Positions 11,217 through 21,558 of a DNA stretch of 64,000 bases are shown here, one piece after another. This DNA is from Melampsora larici-populina 98AG31. Taxonomy: Eukaryota > Basidiomycota > Pucciniomycetes > Pucciniales > Melampsoraceae. The position numbers and the translations under genes are program-made. Where the stretch lies: the NCBI RefSeq assembly GCF_000204055.1, contig NW_006768813.1, forward strand, positions 558,796-622,795, given 5' to 3'. Within the stretch, counting starts at the first letter, position 1. Each line of letters begins with the position of its first letter. A model generated the notes under the pieces. The model made no database searches, was not told the origin of the DNA, and saw nothing but the letters and a program-made list of their open reading frames with translations.

Positions 11217-11676
11217 GTTTTTTTATATATATTTTGCTTGTGCTCCTCAAATTTTGTTTACTTTGAAGAATCTGTAGCTAAACCTTGTATGTCAGGTATC
11301 TGTCATCTGCTACCCAGAGCTGTAACTTGAAAGTGATCTTGTATAACCAACTTTTAGTTGAATTTGGGCAACACAGTGCCACTGGAGAAATGTGTAACAT
11401 ACAAGTGACCAATCCATTGGTCCCGTGTTCAGAAGTGCATTTGCACACAGCATCAAAATCCCGACATCTATGTGTCTAGGTGCAAACATTTGCACACTGG
11501 AACTTTTGGGGTTAGGTTAATGACCGCAAACCCTTAACCCCACTTACACAACATTGATGTGCTGTGTAAAGACATGTAATATGTATTCTCTCAACCACTC
11601 TGATTTTCACTCTGACTATCACGTAGTTTTCACTACACCCAACTCACAGAGCCGCCCATTATTTTTTTCCCACACT
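11217..11676. other. Intergenic between the 1226-aa gene and a tnp2 element
   Basis: Holds the 3' end of the upstream gene and probably the subterminal part of the following transposon. A near-palindrome, GTGCAAACATTTGCAC, lies around 11480-11496, and a related GTGCATTTGCAC occurs about 45 bp before it. I found no convincing terminal inverted repeat or CACTA end. Confidence 0.35.
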
Positions 11677-14600
11677 ATGCCCCTCACATTGGGATCCCAT
11701 GCTACTGCTCTAGGGCCTCTACATATTCTGTGTGCATGTACCCAGCTTGGATGTTCACAAAAGATGATTGAGTACATGGGCAATGTCCACCAAGGCAGAT
11801 TGTTCAGTCGAACCAGATATCCAAATCACCTCGCTGAAATCACCAGACTAGCAGAAGCCAGCTCTACCATCCTGGACCCCAGCAACAATCTTGTGCCCCC
11901 GAATCAACTACCTCCTGGTTTCCATCATCATCCCAATATGACAGTATGTTGTTCCCATCATGATCAACCTGAGGATCAGGACAATCTCTGACTAGACTCT
12001 TACCTTTTGCAGGCCTCAGCTGTGAATACCCCTGTTCCTTCCACCAGTCATGCCATACTTGCACCTGTGCTGCCACCAATTGGAGCTGCGACACCTATGA
12101 GGAGCAACAAACGACCTAGAGATACCCAAGATGACGTAGCTGTGTCAGTCCCACGCCAGCCAAAAGCTTCCCGACTAGACCCCGGTCACACGGAAATCAC
12201 AACTTCCATTCCACGTCGATTTCTGCAGGATCCGCTCTGCATGCGTGAAATGTTCAAAGTTGCAAAGGAACACCTGTTCCATAATGTTGGGGTCAAAGCT
12301 TGTGCCAAAAGCCTTGCCAAAGCTAGAGAGAGTGTCAAGGAACAAAAGCTCACACAAGATTCAACAACCAGCAACGAAGTTTGGAAAGAGATTCCTCTAG
12401 GCCTTCCAACCCTTTTGAAGACCCTCAAACTTGAACCCTCTGTACAATCGCAAACATGTTGCCCATTCTGCTGTTCTTTGTCTTCCATCCAAGCACCTTT
12501 ACCCCTCAATGCATCACCAGTTCCACTCTGTGATGTCCCACGATTCACCACCAAAGCGTCAACTACTCTTGGCCGAGAACTATGTAAATCTCCTCTCTAT
12601 GAGAAATCTTCTGGTGCAGTTCAGAAACCGATTCGGCTCTTCTTTTATCAGTCATTACGTTCATGGCTTGGAACAATGCTCCAGTATCACTACTTTGAAG
12701 AAGCCATCGATGCACACCTCAATCGTCAGCAACCTGCCAATGATAGAATGGATGATATATGGGATGGTACTTTGTGGAAAACCTTCAAGAAATACAGGTA
12801 CATCTTCACATCAAGATCTGGTCACCTTGTATTTGGACTATGGTGTGATTGGTTCAATCCAGGGGGCAAGAATGCAGCAACCAAGACTTCAGTTGGTGTC
12901 ATGCTTTTGACCTGTTTCAACCTCCCTCCAACAATACGATACAAAAAAGAGAACATCTGCATTTATGGTATCATGCCAGGTCCATCGGAACCATCACTGT
13001 CGGAAATGAATTATTTTCTCAAACCACTAGTCACTGAAATGTCGGATTTCTGGGACAGCATCACCTTTACATCCACATCCAAGTATCCTAAAGGACGCAA
13101 CCTTCGTGCCGCACTATGGCCTATTCACGGGGACGTTCCAGCAATGAAGAAAGTCACCGGAGGAACTTCACACTTGTCAACATTTTTTTGCTCTCTCTGT
13201 CTGATAGATCGTAATCTCTATCACTCTCAATCTCCAGCCCCAAAGGCCGAGCTCCGAACTTCTGAGGGTGTCAAGGTGCAAGCCGTGGAATGGGAACAAT
13301 GTCAAACTGCAAGTGAGCAAGCTAAACTGGCAAAGACCACAGGTGTACGATATAGTATCCTTCATGAGCTGCCATACTGGCAAGCTGTTGAATTCTTTTC
13401 TGTTGACATCATGCACAACATCTTCCTTGGTCTATACAAAGATTTTTCAACCCAATACATCCAAGTACCAGCAGCTGGCAAGGCTCTTGAAGCTGAGCGA
13501 GAAAAAATGGAATTCAGTAATCGGCAATATGATGTGCAGCTCCCTTGACCGGCATCACCCAGCCCACCTGGATCTGATGATGCAGCTTCCACAAGCGGTA
13601 TGCCTCCTCCCCAGCCACCCTCCCGCCATTCTTATGATACTCGATCAGCTGTATCCTCTAATCTCCATCGGGATATGGCATCTTCAGCTGGATCAGACCA
13701 TACAATTAGAGGTAAAAAGAAGAATCACCATGGATCGGACCACTCTCGATCACCCACACCCCCACCTCCAGCCATCATTCCCAAGATCACTTCTTATGAA
13801 CTTGATTTACTTCAACGCTTTATCAAGCATGCCAAAGGCCCTTCGTGGCTCACTCGACCTCAGAAGAACTTTGGAATGGCTAGCGCAGGCACTCCCAAAG
13901 CTGCTGAATGGCATTCATTATACAAAGTCTTTATTGTACTAGCTTGGATACCTCATTTCAAAGGTGGAGACCCTGCATCAACATCAGCTAAAATCCTTAG
14001 TAGCCTCCTTCAGCTTATTCAGATTGGCAACATTTGCACGCAGTGTTCCTTTCAGCATGGTGATGGAGAAATTATTACAACCTTGGTTGAGGAACATCAA
14101 GCTACCCTAGGGGATGGATGGCCGCATAAGAAGAAAAAGCCCAACTTACATTTCGCCGAACATATTGGCCACATCTCCACACTTCTTGGGCCTCCAGCTT
14201 ACACAGCTAGCTGGTCAGGTGAGCGGATCATTGGAGCGCTTGTGCAGACCTCAAAGAACGGAAATCAAAGTGTGTTTGTTCCTAATTTGTACAAGTAGGA
14301 TGCAGCAACTGACCCCAATTGTTTTGAGTAGGAAAAGTGGGTGAGACCCTCCTCAAACAGCATTCAATGCGTGGATTCTTTCAAGCAATGATTAACAATA
14401 GCCATCCTACCATTGATGCTGACCCTATTATCAAAGAATATCTACAACAAAACCGCCGGACCAAGTGGACTGCAAAAAAACTCAGTTCTCAAGCATTTGA
14501 AGCACTTCAAAAACTTGGGATCCTTGGCCCAGACAAAACTTCTGCATCCACTTTTGAAGTTGCTAAAAGCCTTGTCATTTCTAACAAGCCACACAGTACA

Positions 14601-15061
14601 TACAGCAAAAATCCTGGAAACAGCTATATATCATACTCTTTGGACTCATGTAACAGGGTTGGTAATATCACCAACATTGTCAAGCTTCCTGATGTCACCC
14701 AGCCAGTTCTAGTTGTCAGATCTCTGAAGTTTCTCAATACTGAAGACAAGCACAAGGACCCCTATGATTCCTTGCCAAGATTGCTTAATGCATCAGTTAT
14801 ATATGATTTGTGTGAGGATTATCATGTTGTTCCATGTCACAAGGTGATTGGCCAGCTTGTTGTACAACATAACACGGCAGGTACATTTGATATTGCTTGC
14901 CCAACACTTTCAATAGTGCAGCTCAACAATATGGTGAGTTCCTGAGATTATCACTGCGCTCAATAGAGTCACCATGTAGAAGTTTCCTGATCCATTTTTC
15001 AACTTTCCAGGGCTTTGTGCAGGAACTTAATCTGGAAGACGATGCCATGGATATTGAATAA
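11677..15061 (+). mobile_element. tnp2-type (CACTA/EnSpm) transposase, nearly intact with one nonsense codon
   Basis: Exons 11677-11943, 12013-14269, 14332-14933 and 15011-15061 join with GT-AG introns into 1059 codons in one frame, broken only by a TGA at 13546-13548. The Transposase_21 (tnp2) family is recognised from WCDWFNPGG, GIMPGPSEPS, HGDVPA, FFCSLC and VDIMHNIFLGL; the half after the TGA carries RPQKNFGMAS, EWHSLYKVF and GERIIGAL, matching the C-terminal part of the family. A Cys cluster (CACTQLGC) near the N-terminus may bind zinc. The last exon encodes an acidic tail (DDAMDIE). The enzyme would cut and join CACTA-type ends in the nucleus. The TGA lies in a TTGA context and may derive from TCGA. 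Terminal repeats were not located, so mobility is unlikely or depends on read-through. Confidence 0.85.
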
Positions 15062-15984
15062 CCATGAGAGCAAGAAGATGTTTTGATGTGGCCTCAATGT
15101 AAAAGTTCTCCCTTTCCACTTGTTCTGGGTTCACAACATTTTCGTTCCTTTATTATCTCCAAAAATTCAAGAATCTGATTCATGAACTGTGTTGGGTTTG
15201 ATCTGTTCATCAATTTTTGTTTTTGATACAAGGTATGTACACAAAGAATATCAAAAAAATAATGTGAAGTAAGAGAAAAGGAAACACTTGTCATTTTTGG
15301 TTTTGAGCTTTTGTTTTAACAACTCTGTTCATTAGAATTATTAAGGATCATGATTAAGGATCATGAGCGCTTGATTCCATCAAGCTACCCTGCTATTACA
15401 ACATGGTTTGTAATTGAGTTGGAAATATGACTCCATTATAGGAGGTGACTGGATATTAAGAAAGGATAGCTGATGAGTACAAACTTTGCTGCATAAGAAG
15501 TTCTCAGAATGCAATTTATCATCCTAAGCAATTTAAAAGAAGCTGTTGGAAGATTTTGGAAGATCAATTCACATCTGCAGCTGTACTACTGAACTAGCTG
15601 CAGGTGCATCTGCAGCTCATGCATATCCCCCACTCAAACTGAAGCTGAGGTCAATTTGATATTGAATTGAGATTGTTTTGAGATTGTTTTGAGATTGTTT
15701 TGAGGTTGTTTTGAGGTGAATCGTACTCACTGGCCTGCCAGTGAGTAGTAAAATGTCACTGTGTGGACTCTCTCCATACTTTTCAATTCAAATTCATCCA
15801 AGCTTCAAAAATCAAAATCAATCAATTTTGAAATTGATCGACTCAATCTCAAAATCAAAACCAAAACCAATCTATTCATTCTGAATGAAATCAGAAGTTC
15901 CAATTCATTTGACTCAATCAACTTCAAAATCAAATCCAATTTATTCATCACTTTGAGTTTGTTATTTTTGACTTTAAATTAATT
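15062..15984. other. Intergenic, AT-rich, no gene seen
   Basis: Contains a run of imperfect tandem GATTGTTTTGA units (about 15670-15715) and a small palindrome, TACTCACTGGC/GCCAGTGAGTA, at about 15725-15748. Poly-AAATC strings near 15780-15930 give long low-complexity frames without meaning. Confidence 0.4.
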
Positions 15985-18123
15985 TTTGGAAGCAATGCAG
16001 GTTGAGGTGAGCTTATCTTTTGTTACAATTTTATTCTCCACCTGTCTACAACTATAGCTGACAATAAACAATCCTCCCAGCCAACCCGCAGACCTCGCAG
16101 AACCAAAGTCCAGCTTGCGCAAGATCTTATTGCTAGTGGACGTACAGGCAAGGGCAAGCCTACAGCTGCAGAAGTTTGCTGATCGCTTGTAGCCAGCAAA
16201 GCTTGTGGTCAGCCGGCTGGAGGATTTTTTTTTTTATGCATTGCTTAGAGTGCCTCCTGAGCCAAAGGCTATCAGGCACTGTAACTACTTGTGCTCCGCT
16301 CCAGTAAAAACCCCTGTGGGGAAAAGGAAACGTGCTGGCTGTTTGAAGTATTACAAGTGTTATTTTTTTGGATACATGTGGTGGCGCTAAAGGATTGAGT
16401 TACATATGAGATGAATTTAGATTGGAGGATTGGGGATGTGTTGAGGAGTAGCCTCATCGGTAATTTTTGCCCAGACCCAGAGACTTTTGAGCCGCCACGT
16501 TGAGTTGCAGAATTTGGCGATGCTTTTGAAGGCCTTCCGGTTGTTGAGTATATACATCTCAAAATGCTCCAAATCCTAATGAGCAAACTCGCCGCAAACC
16601 CCCATCCCAGCCGCCTCAGTCTTCAGGAGCACCTAAATCAGGTTACATCAACCCAAACTTTGTTATGCTCGCCTGGGAAGAGATTGTCAATCATTTAAGT
16701 CGTCCCAACTTCCGGAATGCGCTTTTTGGTGGTGGGAGTAAAACTAAAGTTGTTGGACAGGGAGCAAAGGAGTTATGCAACAACCTAGCGAGTCACATCA
16801 ACAACAATTTCAATTGGCGCAATAACACTACTAACATGCAACTCACTGGACGTGTACTCCAGCTGCGAATCATCCGATACAAAGGCAAGTATATGGACAC
16901 AAAGCGGAAGAGTTTAGATACCGGTTTTGGAACAACCAATGCGGAACGTGTACGTGGAATGGGACCAGGAGATAAACTTGAGATGATGTGCCCTTTGTAT
17001 TCAAAGATGGATGAGATTTTTAAGGACAAGGGTAATGTCAATCCTTTTGGTATATTGGACAGTGGTTTGATTGAAGAAGAAGATGAAAAATTAGAAAAGG
17101 ATGAAGAAGACTTAGAAGATGAAGAAGAAGAAGACGAAAAGTTAGAAGAATTAGAAGATGAGGAAAACTTAGAAGAATTAGAAGATGAAAAATTAGATGT
17201 CAAGCCTCAAATTGGTTTCTTTGGCGCTAAAGAAATTGTCATTTCTGATTCTGACTCCAATCACGGTAAAGCCAGAGATGCCAGTACCAGTGACTATCTG
17301 CCTGCGGTTTTAACTCCCCCTCTCAATTCCCAGATTTGATCAACTCCTAAGACTCAGAACTTCAAACTGGTCAGCAAGGCATCTGAAGCCTTCACTTCAA
17401 CCGGTGTTAGCCGCACTCAACGTAAACGGGCAACACCAGCTGTACGCAAGAATTGTCAAACCAAAAAACTTACATCTGCCAAACTTGCCTTAGATGATTC
17501 TGAAGGTGAGAACAACGGAGCCAATGGAAGTATGGCTGTGAAGGCATTTGAAGCCTTGACTTTGACCAGTTAGCCGCACTAAACGTAAACGGGCGACGCC
17601 AGCTGTACGCAAGAATTGTCGAACCAAAAAACTTACATCTGCCTAACTTGCCTTAGATGATTCTGAAGGTGAGAACAACGGAGCCGATGGAAGTATGGAT
17701 GTGGTGCCTTATTGAGGAACTTTAGCAGGCCGGCCTTTGGATCCCCTGCCCTCAATCAACCCTTTGAATGTCCGCATCAAAGAGCACAAACATCCGGTTG
17801 CGCAAGCCGTCCAAAGTGGGAATGATGCAAAGATGTCCATCTTGAGGGACAACAGCAATTGGCGCCACTCATTTGAAGAGAAGAAGGTCGCAGAGGAACA
17901 CCGCTTGACCGCTGAGAAGGCAACTGTTGAAACATCTAAGTTGAACTGGGAAAGAGAGCAATATTATCACGAACATAATGAAGCTAAGACTCTAGCTGTT
18001 TCTGAAAAGAAATTGGAAGAAGCACGCGAGAGAAGCAAAGTCGCCAAGGAGTTGGCGCTTAGTGGTAAGTCACCAGAAGAGGTGCGAGATTACCTTAATG
18101 TTATCTTTCCAAAAGATCAATGA
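15985..18123 (+). pseudogene. Decayed Myb/SANT-like gene with C-terminal coiled coil
   Basis: Plus-strand coding pieces recur across 2.1 kb but are broken by stops and shifts. The best piece (from about 16560 to the TGA at 17337-17339) encodes WEEIVNHLSRPNF, a GGGSKTKV segment and KRKSLDTGFGTTNAERV, followed by CPLYSKMDEIF and NPFGILDS. That order resembles fungal Myb/SANT-like DNA-binding proteins that accompany or derive from DNA transposons. A long Glu/Lys/Asp run follows. The C-terminal piece 17737-18123 is a charged helix ending in GKSPEEVRDYLNVIF, typical of the end of such proteins. An upstream piece (about 16063-16182) is basic (RRPRRTK) and ends in TGA. The family assignment is from pattern memory only. 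Confidence 0.45.
17376..17703 (+). repeat. Tandem direct duplication of about 165 bp
   Basis: The block starting aaggcatctgaagcc at 17376 is repeated from 17541 (aaggcatttgaagcc) to about 17703 with only scattered differences; both copies contain agccgcact, cgtaaacggg and ttagatgattctgaaggtga. The second copy has picked up stop codons (TAG at its start, TAA within). It lies inside the Myb/SANT-like pseudogene and helps explain its loss of frame. Confidence 0.8.
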
Positions 18124-18996
18124 TATATATATATAACAGGTGTGTAATAGTTTTGTCTATCTTATTTGATCTGAGTTTTGAAGCCCTTGCTGACTTTGAA
18201 CTGATTTGAACATTTGGTTCAGTTTCCTCTAAATCTTGCTTTTAATATTTCACTCAGTATCTAACCAAGTAGTCAGTGTGTTGTGTTGTTCTCAGTTCTC
18301 AGTATTGCAAGATTAGTGCCCCTCCTGGGGTTTGAACTCCCACCTCATGACTGTATGGATATAATTCAAAACAGCAACAGTTCTTCAAAAATATATCATG
18401 TCTTCACCCCGGGCAAACAGCACATATGTAGCGTTGCCCCGGCCTCGCGTGTGAAGTGTCAGATGTTACATATAGTGGATTTCAACGGGGTCAGCTGTCT
18501 GAATGTGGCGTCAACTACTGTTGTTGGCGTCAGCTACCCTCGCCTACCCATGATCATTGCGACCTACCATTTTGGCCTGAGCTTCCATCCCATGGCATCC
18601 AATTTTGTTATGGACCCCCATTGTACTGTTGAATTTCAACTCATACCAGGATCTCGCCCCCTTCAACCCCTTTTGGCCGATGCTCAAAACGCACAGCCAA
18701 TACGGATTTGCAAAGATGGCGAGCTTAGATCAACTTCCATCATCTTCCTCGGTTCCTTTTAGTTTTTCTTTTCATATCTGACGCTATTCTGCTTTAGTCC
18801 CTTTTACATTCTTGTACGGACCCACAGTAGCCAAATGGGACAACTATTTTTTCTTGTGGCCTATAAAATCCACAGTAAGTTCTATGTTCAACCTCTTCAC
18901 CCATCCCGCTTTCATAATCAAAATATGTTACTCGCTCTTATCGACTTACTTCTGTCTATCTACCTACAGATTATTCAGTTATTGTACATCTTCCTC
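18124..18996. other. Intergenic or decayed repeat
   Basis: A plus-strand frame at 18283-18762 lacks any domain I know. On the minus strand near 18320-18340 the string AGTTCAAACCCC resembles a tRNA B box, but there is no A box at the right distance and no cloverleaf, so this is not called a tRNA. It may be a tRNA-derived SINE relic. Confidence 0.3.
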
Positions 18997-21060
18997 ATGG
19001 ATGAATCCGAACCTCAGGCGCTGTTGCAGGAAACCAGCAAGCAACTCGCTGCCCAGACACAGGTCATTGCTCAGATGCAAACCCACACTCCCGCGAACAA
19101 GCTTAAAACACTCTCCTCAAGAGGTTCAAAGACGTTGCAATTCAACCACCGCCTAAATCAAAGTCCAAAGCGAAACCAAAGGACGCCAGAGATCAACCTG
19201 CTGCTGGAAGCTCACAACAGCAGCCGCCCCTTGAATTAATGTCCAGCAAGACTCCCACACCCAAACGCCGCACCTCTACAACCACACCTAAGAAGACGCA
19301 GATCCCGCGAAGAACTCCAAAATAGACCCCAAAGTCTTCACCTGCTATGAAATCTGCAAGACGTGCTTCCGGCCCCCCAACCAGATCATCCCCCAAACAA
19401 AACCCTCATGAGTTGGAAATGAAGACGCTTCCGCCAGGTTATACAAAGACAAAGGTGCTTTTTTGTATAGATACATCCATTTTGGTTTCAGTTTGGTACT
19501 AATCCTTATCTTGTAGAAATCTTTCTTCACTTTCATCCGAATCATTTGGGACTTGGTGGAGGCAGGTTCAGTTCCTGTTACCCCCGATCCGACGCTTCTG
19601 AACGAATTCAACGCAAGATTCTTTGATTCAGCTCAAATCTCAGCGGCTGCCAATGCCACAGCGAGTCAGGAGCTCATTCCACAATCAGAGATAATTTCTC
19701 TTCAAGAAGCCCGAGCTGGTCATGTGAAGATCAGTAGGGGTATCGTATATGTGCAAGATTTCTTTGTTCGATACTCTCTTGCAATGTTGGCCAAGCTCGG
19801 AATTCGTAAATGGGGTCCTGATCTTAACAATGCCTCGGACTCCATGTGGAATGAGGCCTGTTGGATCAGTGCTATCCAAATCTTTAGAATGTGGGTCACT
19901 GGAAAGGCTTTTCCAAATGTGAACCCAAAGTTTGTCAACAACCTTCTTCTACTTGAACAAACCTACAACCATTACATACACTTTTTGATGACTCAGAAGT
20001 TCAAGAAGGAATCAAAGGAGGCTGGGAAGAATCAAAAAGACGATGAAAGGTAATTCAAAGGGGCCGTCAACGTGTAAGTCGATCTGGCTACGGATTTCCC
20101 TTCATCCTATGAACACATACTAATGATATTGTATGTGACTAGCTTTGAAAACTCTGCTACAAACACGCCGAGGTGCACAGTTTTCCTGAAAGGTACATCA
20201 AGATGTTGCGCAAGACTGATGCTCACAGCAATGACAAACTCGACATGGAGCAAGGCATTCAGATTGTCAAAACACCAATCTACCAATCTGAGGCGGCTGG
20301 TATCTTTATGCGACGTCTGGACGAACATATGAAGAACTCCGATATAATCCTCAATAAGCGGTCTCAAAGACACATGCGCCTTCGTCCCGCAGAACCCATC
20401 ATGTCAACTTTTGCCAGACCACCCCGAGGCCTACCACTCAACTTTTACAATCCCGAATGGTGGAACAACACCCTTTCCCAATTGCAACGTGACATGATAG
20501 CAGATTGCTTTCATGTAATGTTCCTCCCGGATCCATCAGTGTCTCTGATGTGTAGATCTCATCTGGACGAGAAGCTTGGCAACCAAAAGTTTACTGACAA
20601 ACATTGGGCCAGGGCGACTAAGGCCTACAACCACTGCCAGCATTAAAGAGGTTCCCAGATGGGAATATGGGTTGTAGGAATCAGACAGCCTTTGTGCCGG
20701 CATATATTACAATGGCGGTCTGATCCCTACGACCCATATTCCCATCTGGGAACCTCTTTAATGCTGGCAGTGAAATTAGAGCATTTGAATCCAGGTGATG
20801 GAAACTGGAGTGATTGATCTGGAACTAATGATGAAGACGATGAATCTGGGATTGATTTAGGTGATACAGATGATGAAGAGGAGGAGGAGGAGGAAGGAGA
20901 CCAACAAAAAAAGAAGGGTAAGGGTAAGGGTAAGGCGGTACCAGAAGATTGGGCAAATTTGGCGGAATTCGGACAGCCCATTGGCGGTGGGAAGGGTGAT
21001 TTTTATGTGGATGATGATGCAATGAATGAGGCGGAAGATGACGCACGTGCAACTAGATGG
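18997..21060 (+). pseudogene. Decayed multi-exon gene of a repeated, unrecognised family
   Basis: The frame starts MDESEPQALLQE at 18997, shifts near 19100, then continues through a basic Pro/Lys/Thr-rich segment with an in-frame TAG (K*TPKSS), an intron (GTGCTT...TTGTAG, about 19454-19516) and a well-kept exon (19517-20052) ending DDER then TAA. A further exon carries RYIKMLRKTDAH, EWWNNTLSQLQRDM and WARATKAYN before being cut by a 140-bp foldback element. Beyond it the frame resumes (LEHLNPGDGNWSD, TGA, then an acidic DDESG/DDEEEEEEEG region and VPEDWANLAEFG). At least three nonsense codons, one shift and one insertion mark it as dead. The intact parental family would be a large nuclear-looking protein; no domain is recognised. 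Confidence 0.55.
20632..20771. repeat. 140-bp foldback element with CACTG termini
   Basis: Left arm starts CACTGCCAGCATTAAAGAGG; the right arm is its reverse complement ending in GGCAGTG. Over the first 55 nt the arms differ at only two positions, and pairing continues into a short loop around ccggcatatat. The termini match the CACTA/CACTG ends of EnSpm-type elements. It interrupts a coding exon: the codons before (…AYN) and after (KLEH…) join in frame when it is removed. No clear target-site duplication is visible (aac versus aaa). Confidence 0.8.
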
Positions 21061-21558
21061 GATCTTTGGAATGATGCTTGTTGTACATGTAATTCTCATT
21101 TCTGTTTCTTTCTCACTTTCCATTTCTGCTGTCTCCCACTCCGCTTCCTTTTATGATTCAGTCATTACCGCTGCTTTTTTTTACACGTTATTGGTCCAAT
21201 TGTGATTTTGGCCCTTCAGTTTTTATGCACTTGTGTCTTCTTCTTTCGGCTTGACTCAGTTTTCTTCCTCTCATTCATTATAACCCAAAAAATTCAGCTT
21301 CTTATGTATATATTTGGAATGTGAATAGTTTTTTTAAAAAAAAGCGAGTACAACATGAGTTGAGTTCCACTAGACGGAAAGAACAGTGAGTGAAGGCTAC
21401 AATGTATTCATCCTTTCAGCTCCTAGGATCTTGGTGAATAGTTTTCATGTGTATAAAACTAACCATAGAAGAACTGATATAATTTCATGTATAAGAAAGA
21501 GCAGAATGGGGAAAATACAACCGAGGATACATGATCAAAGTGAAGAAAATACAAAATT
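21061..21558. other. Intergenic between a pseudogene and a minus-strand tnp2 copy
   Basis: T-rich and A-rich DNA with no coding signal. It probably contains the 3' subterminal part of the neighbouring transposon, but no terminal inverted repeat was found. Confidence 0.35.

Noticed and set aside
16793..17203. Minus-strand Ser-rich frame of 136 codons
   Set aside because: It is the antisense of the Glu/Lys/Asp run in the Myb/SANT-like pseudogene; low-complexity mirror only.
18310..18350. tRNA gene suggested by a B-box-like string
   Set aside because: No A box, acceptor stem or anticodon arm could be placed; at most a SINE relic.
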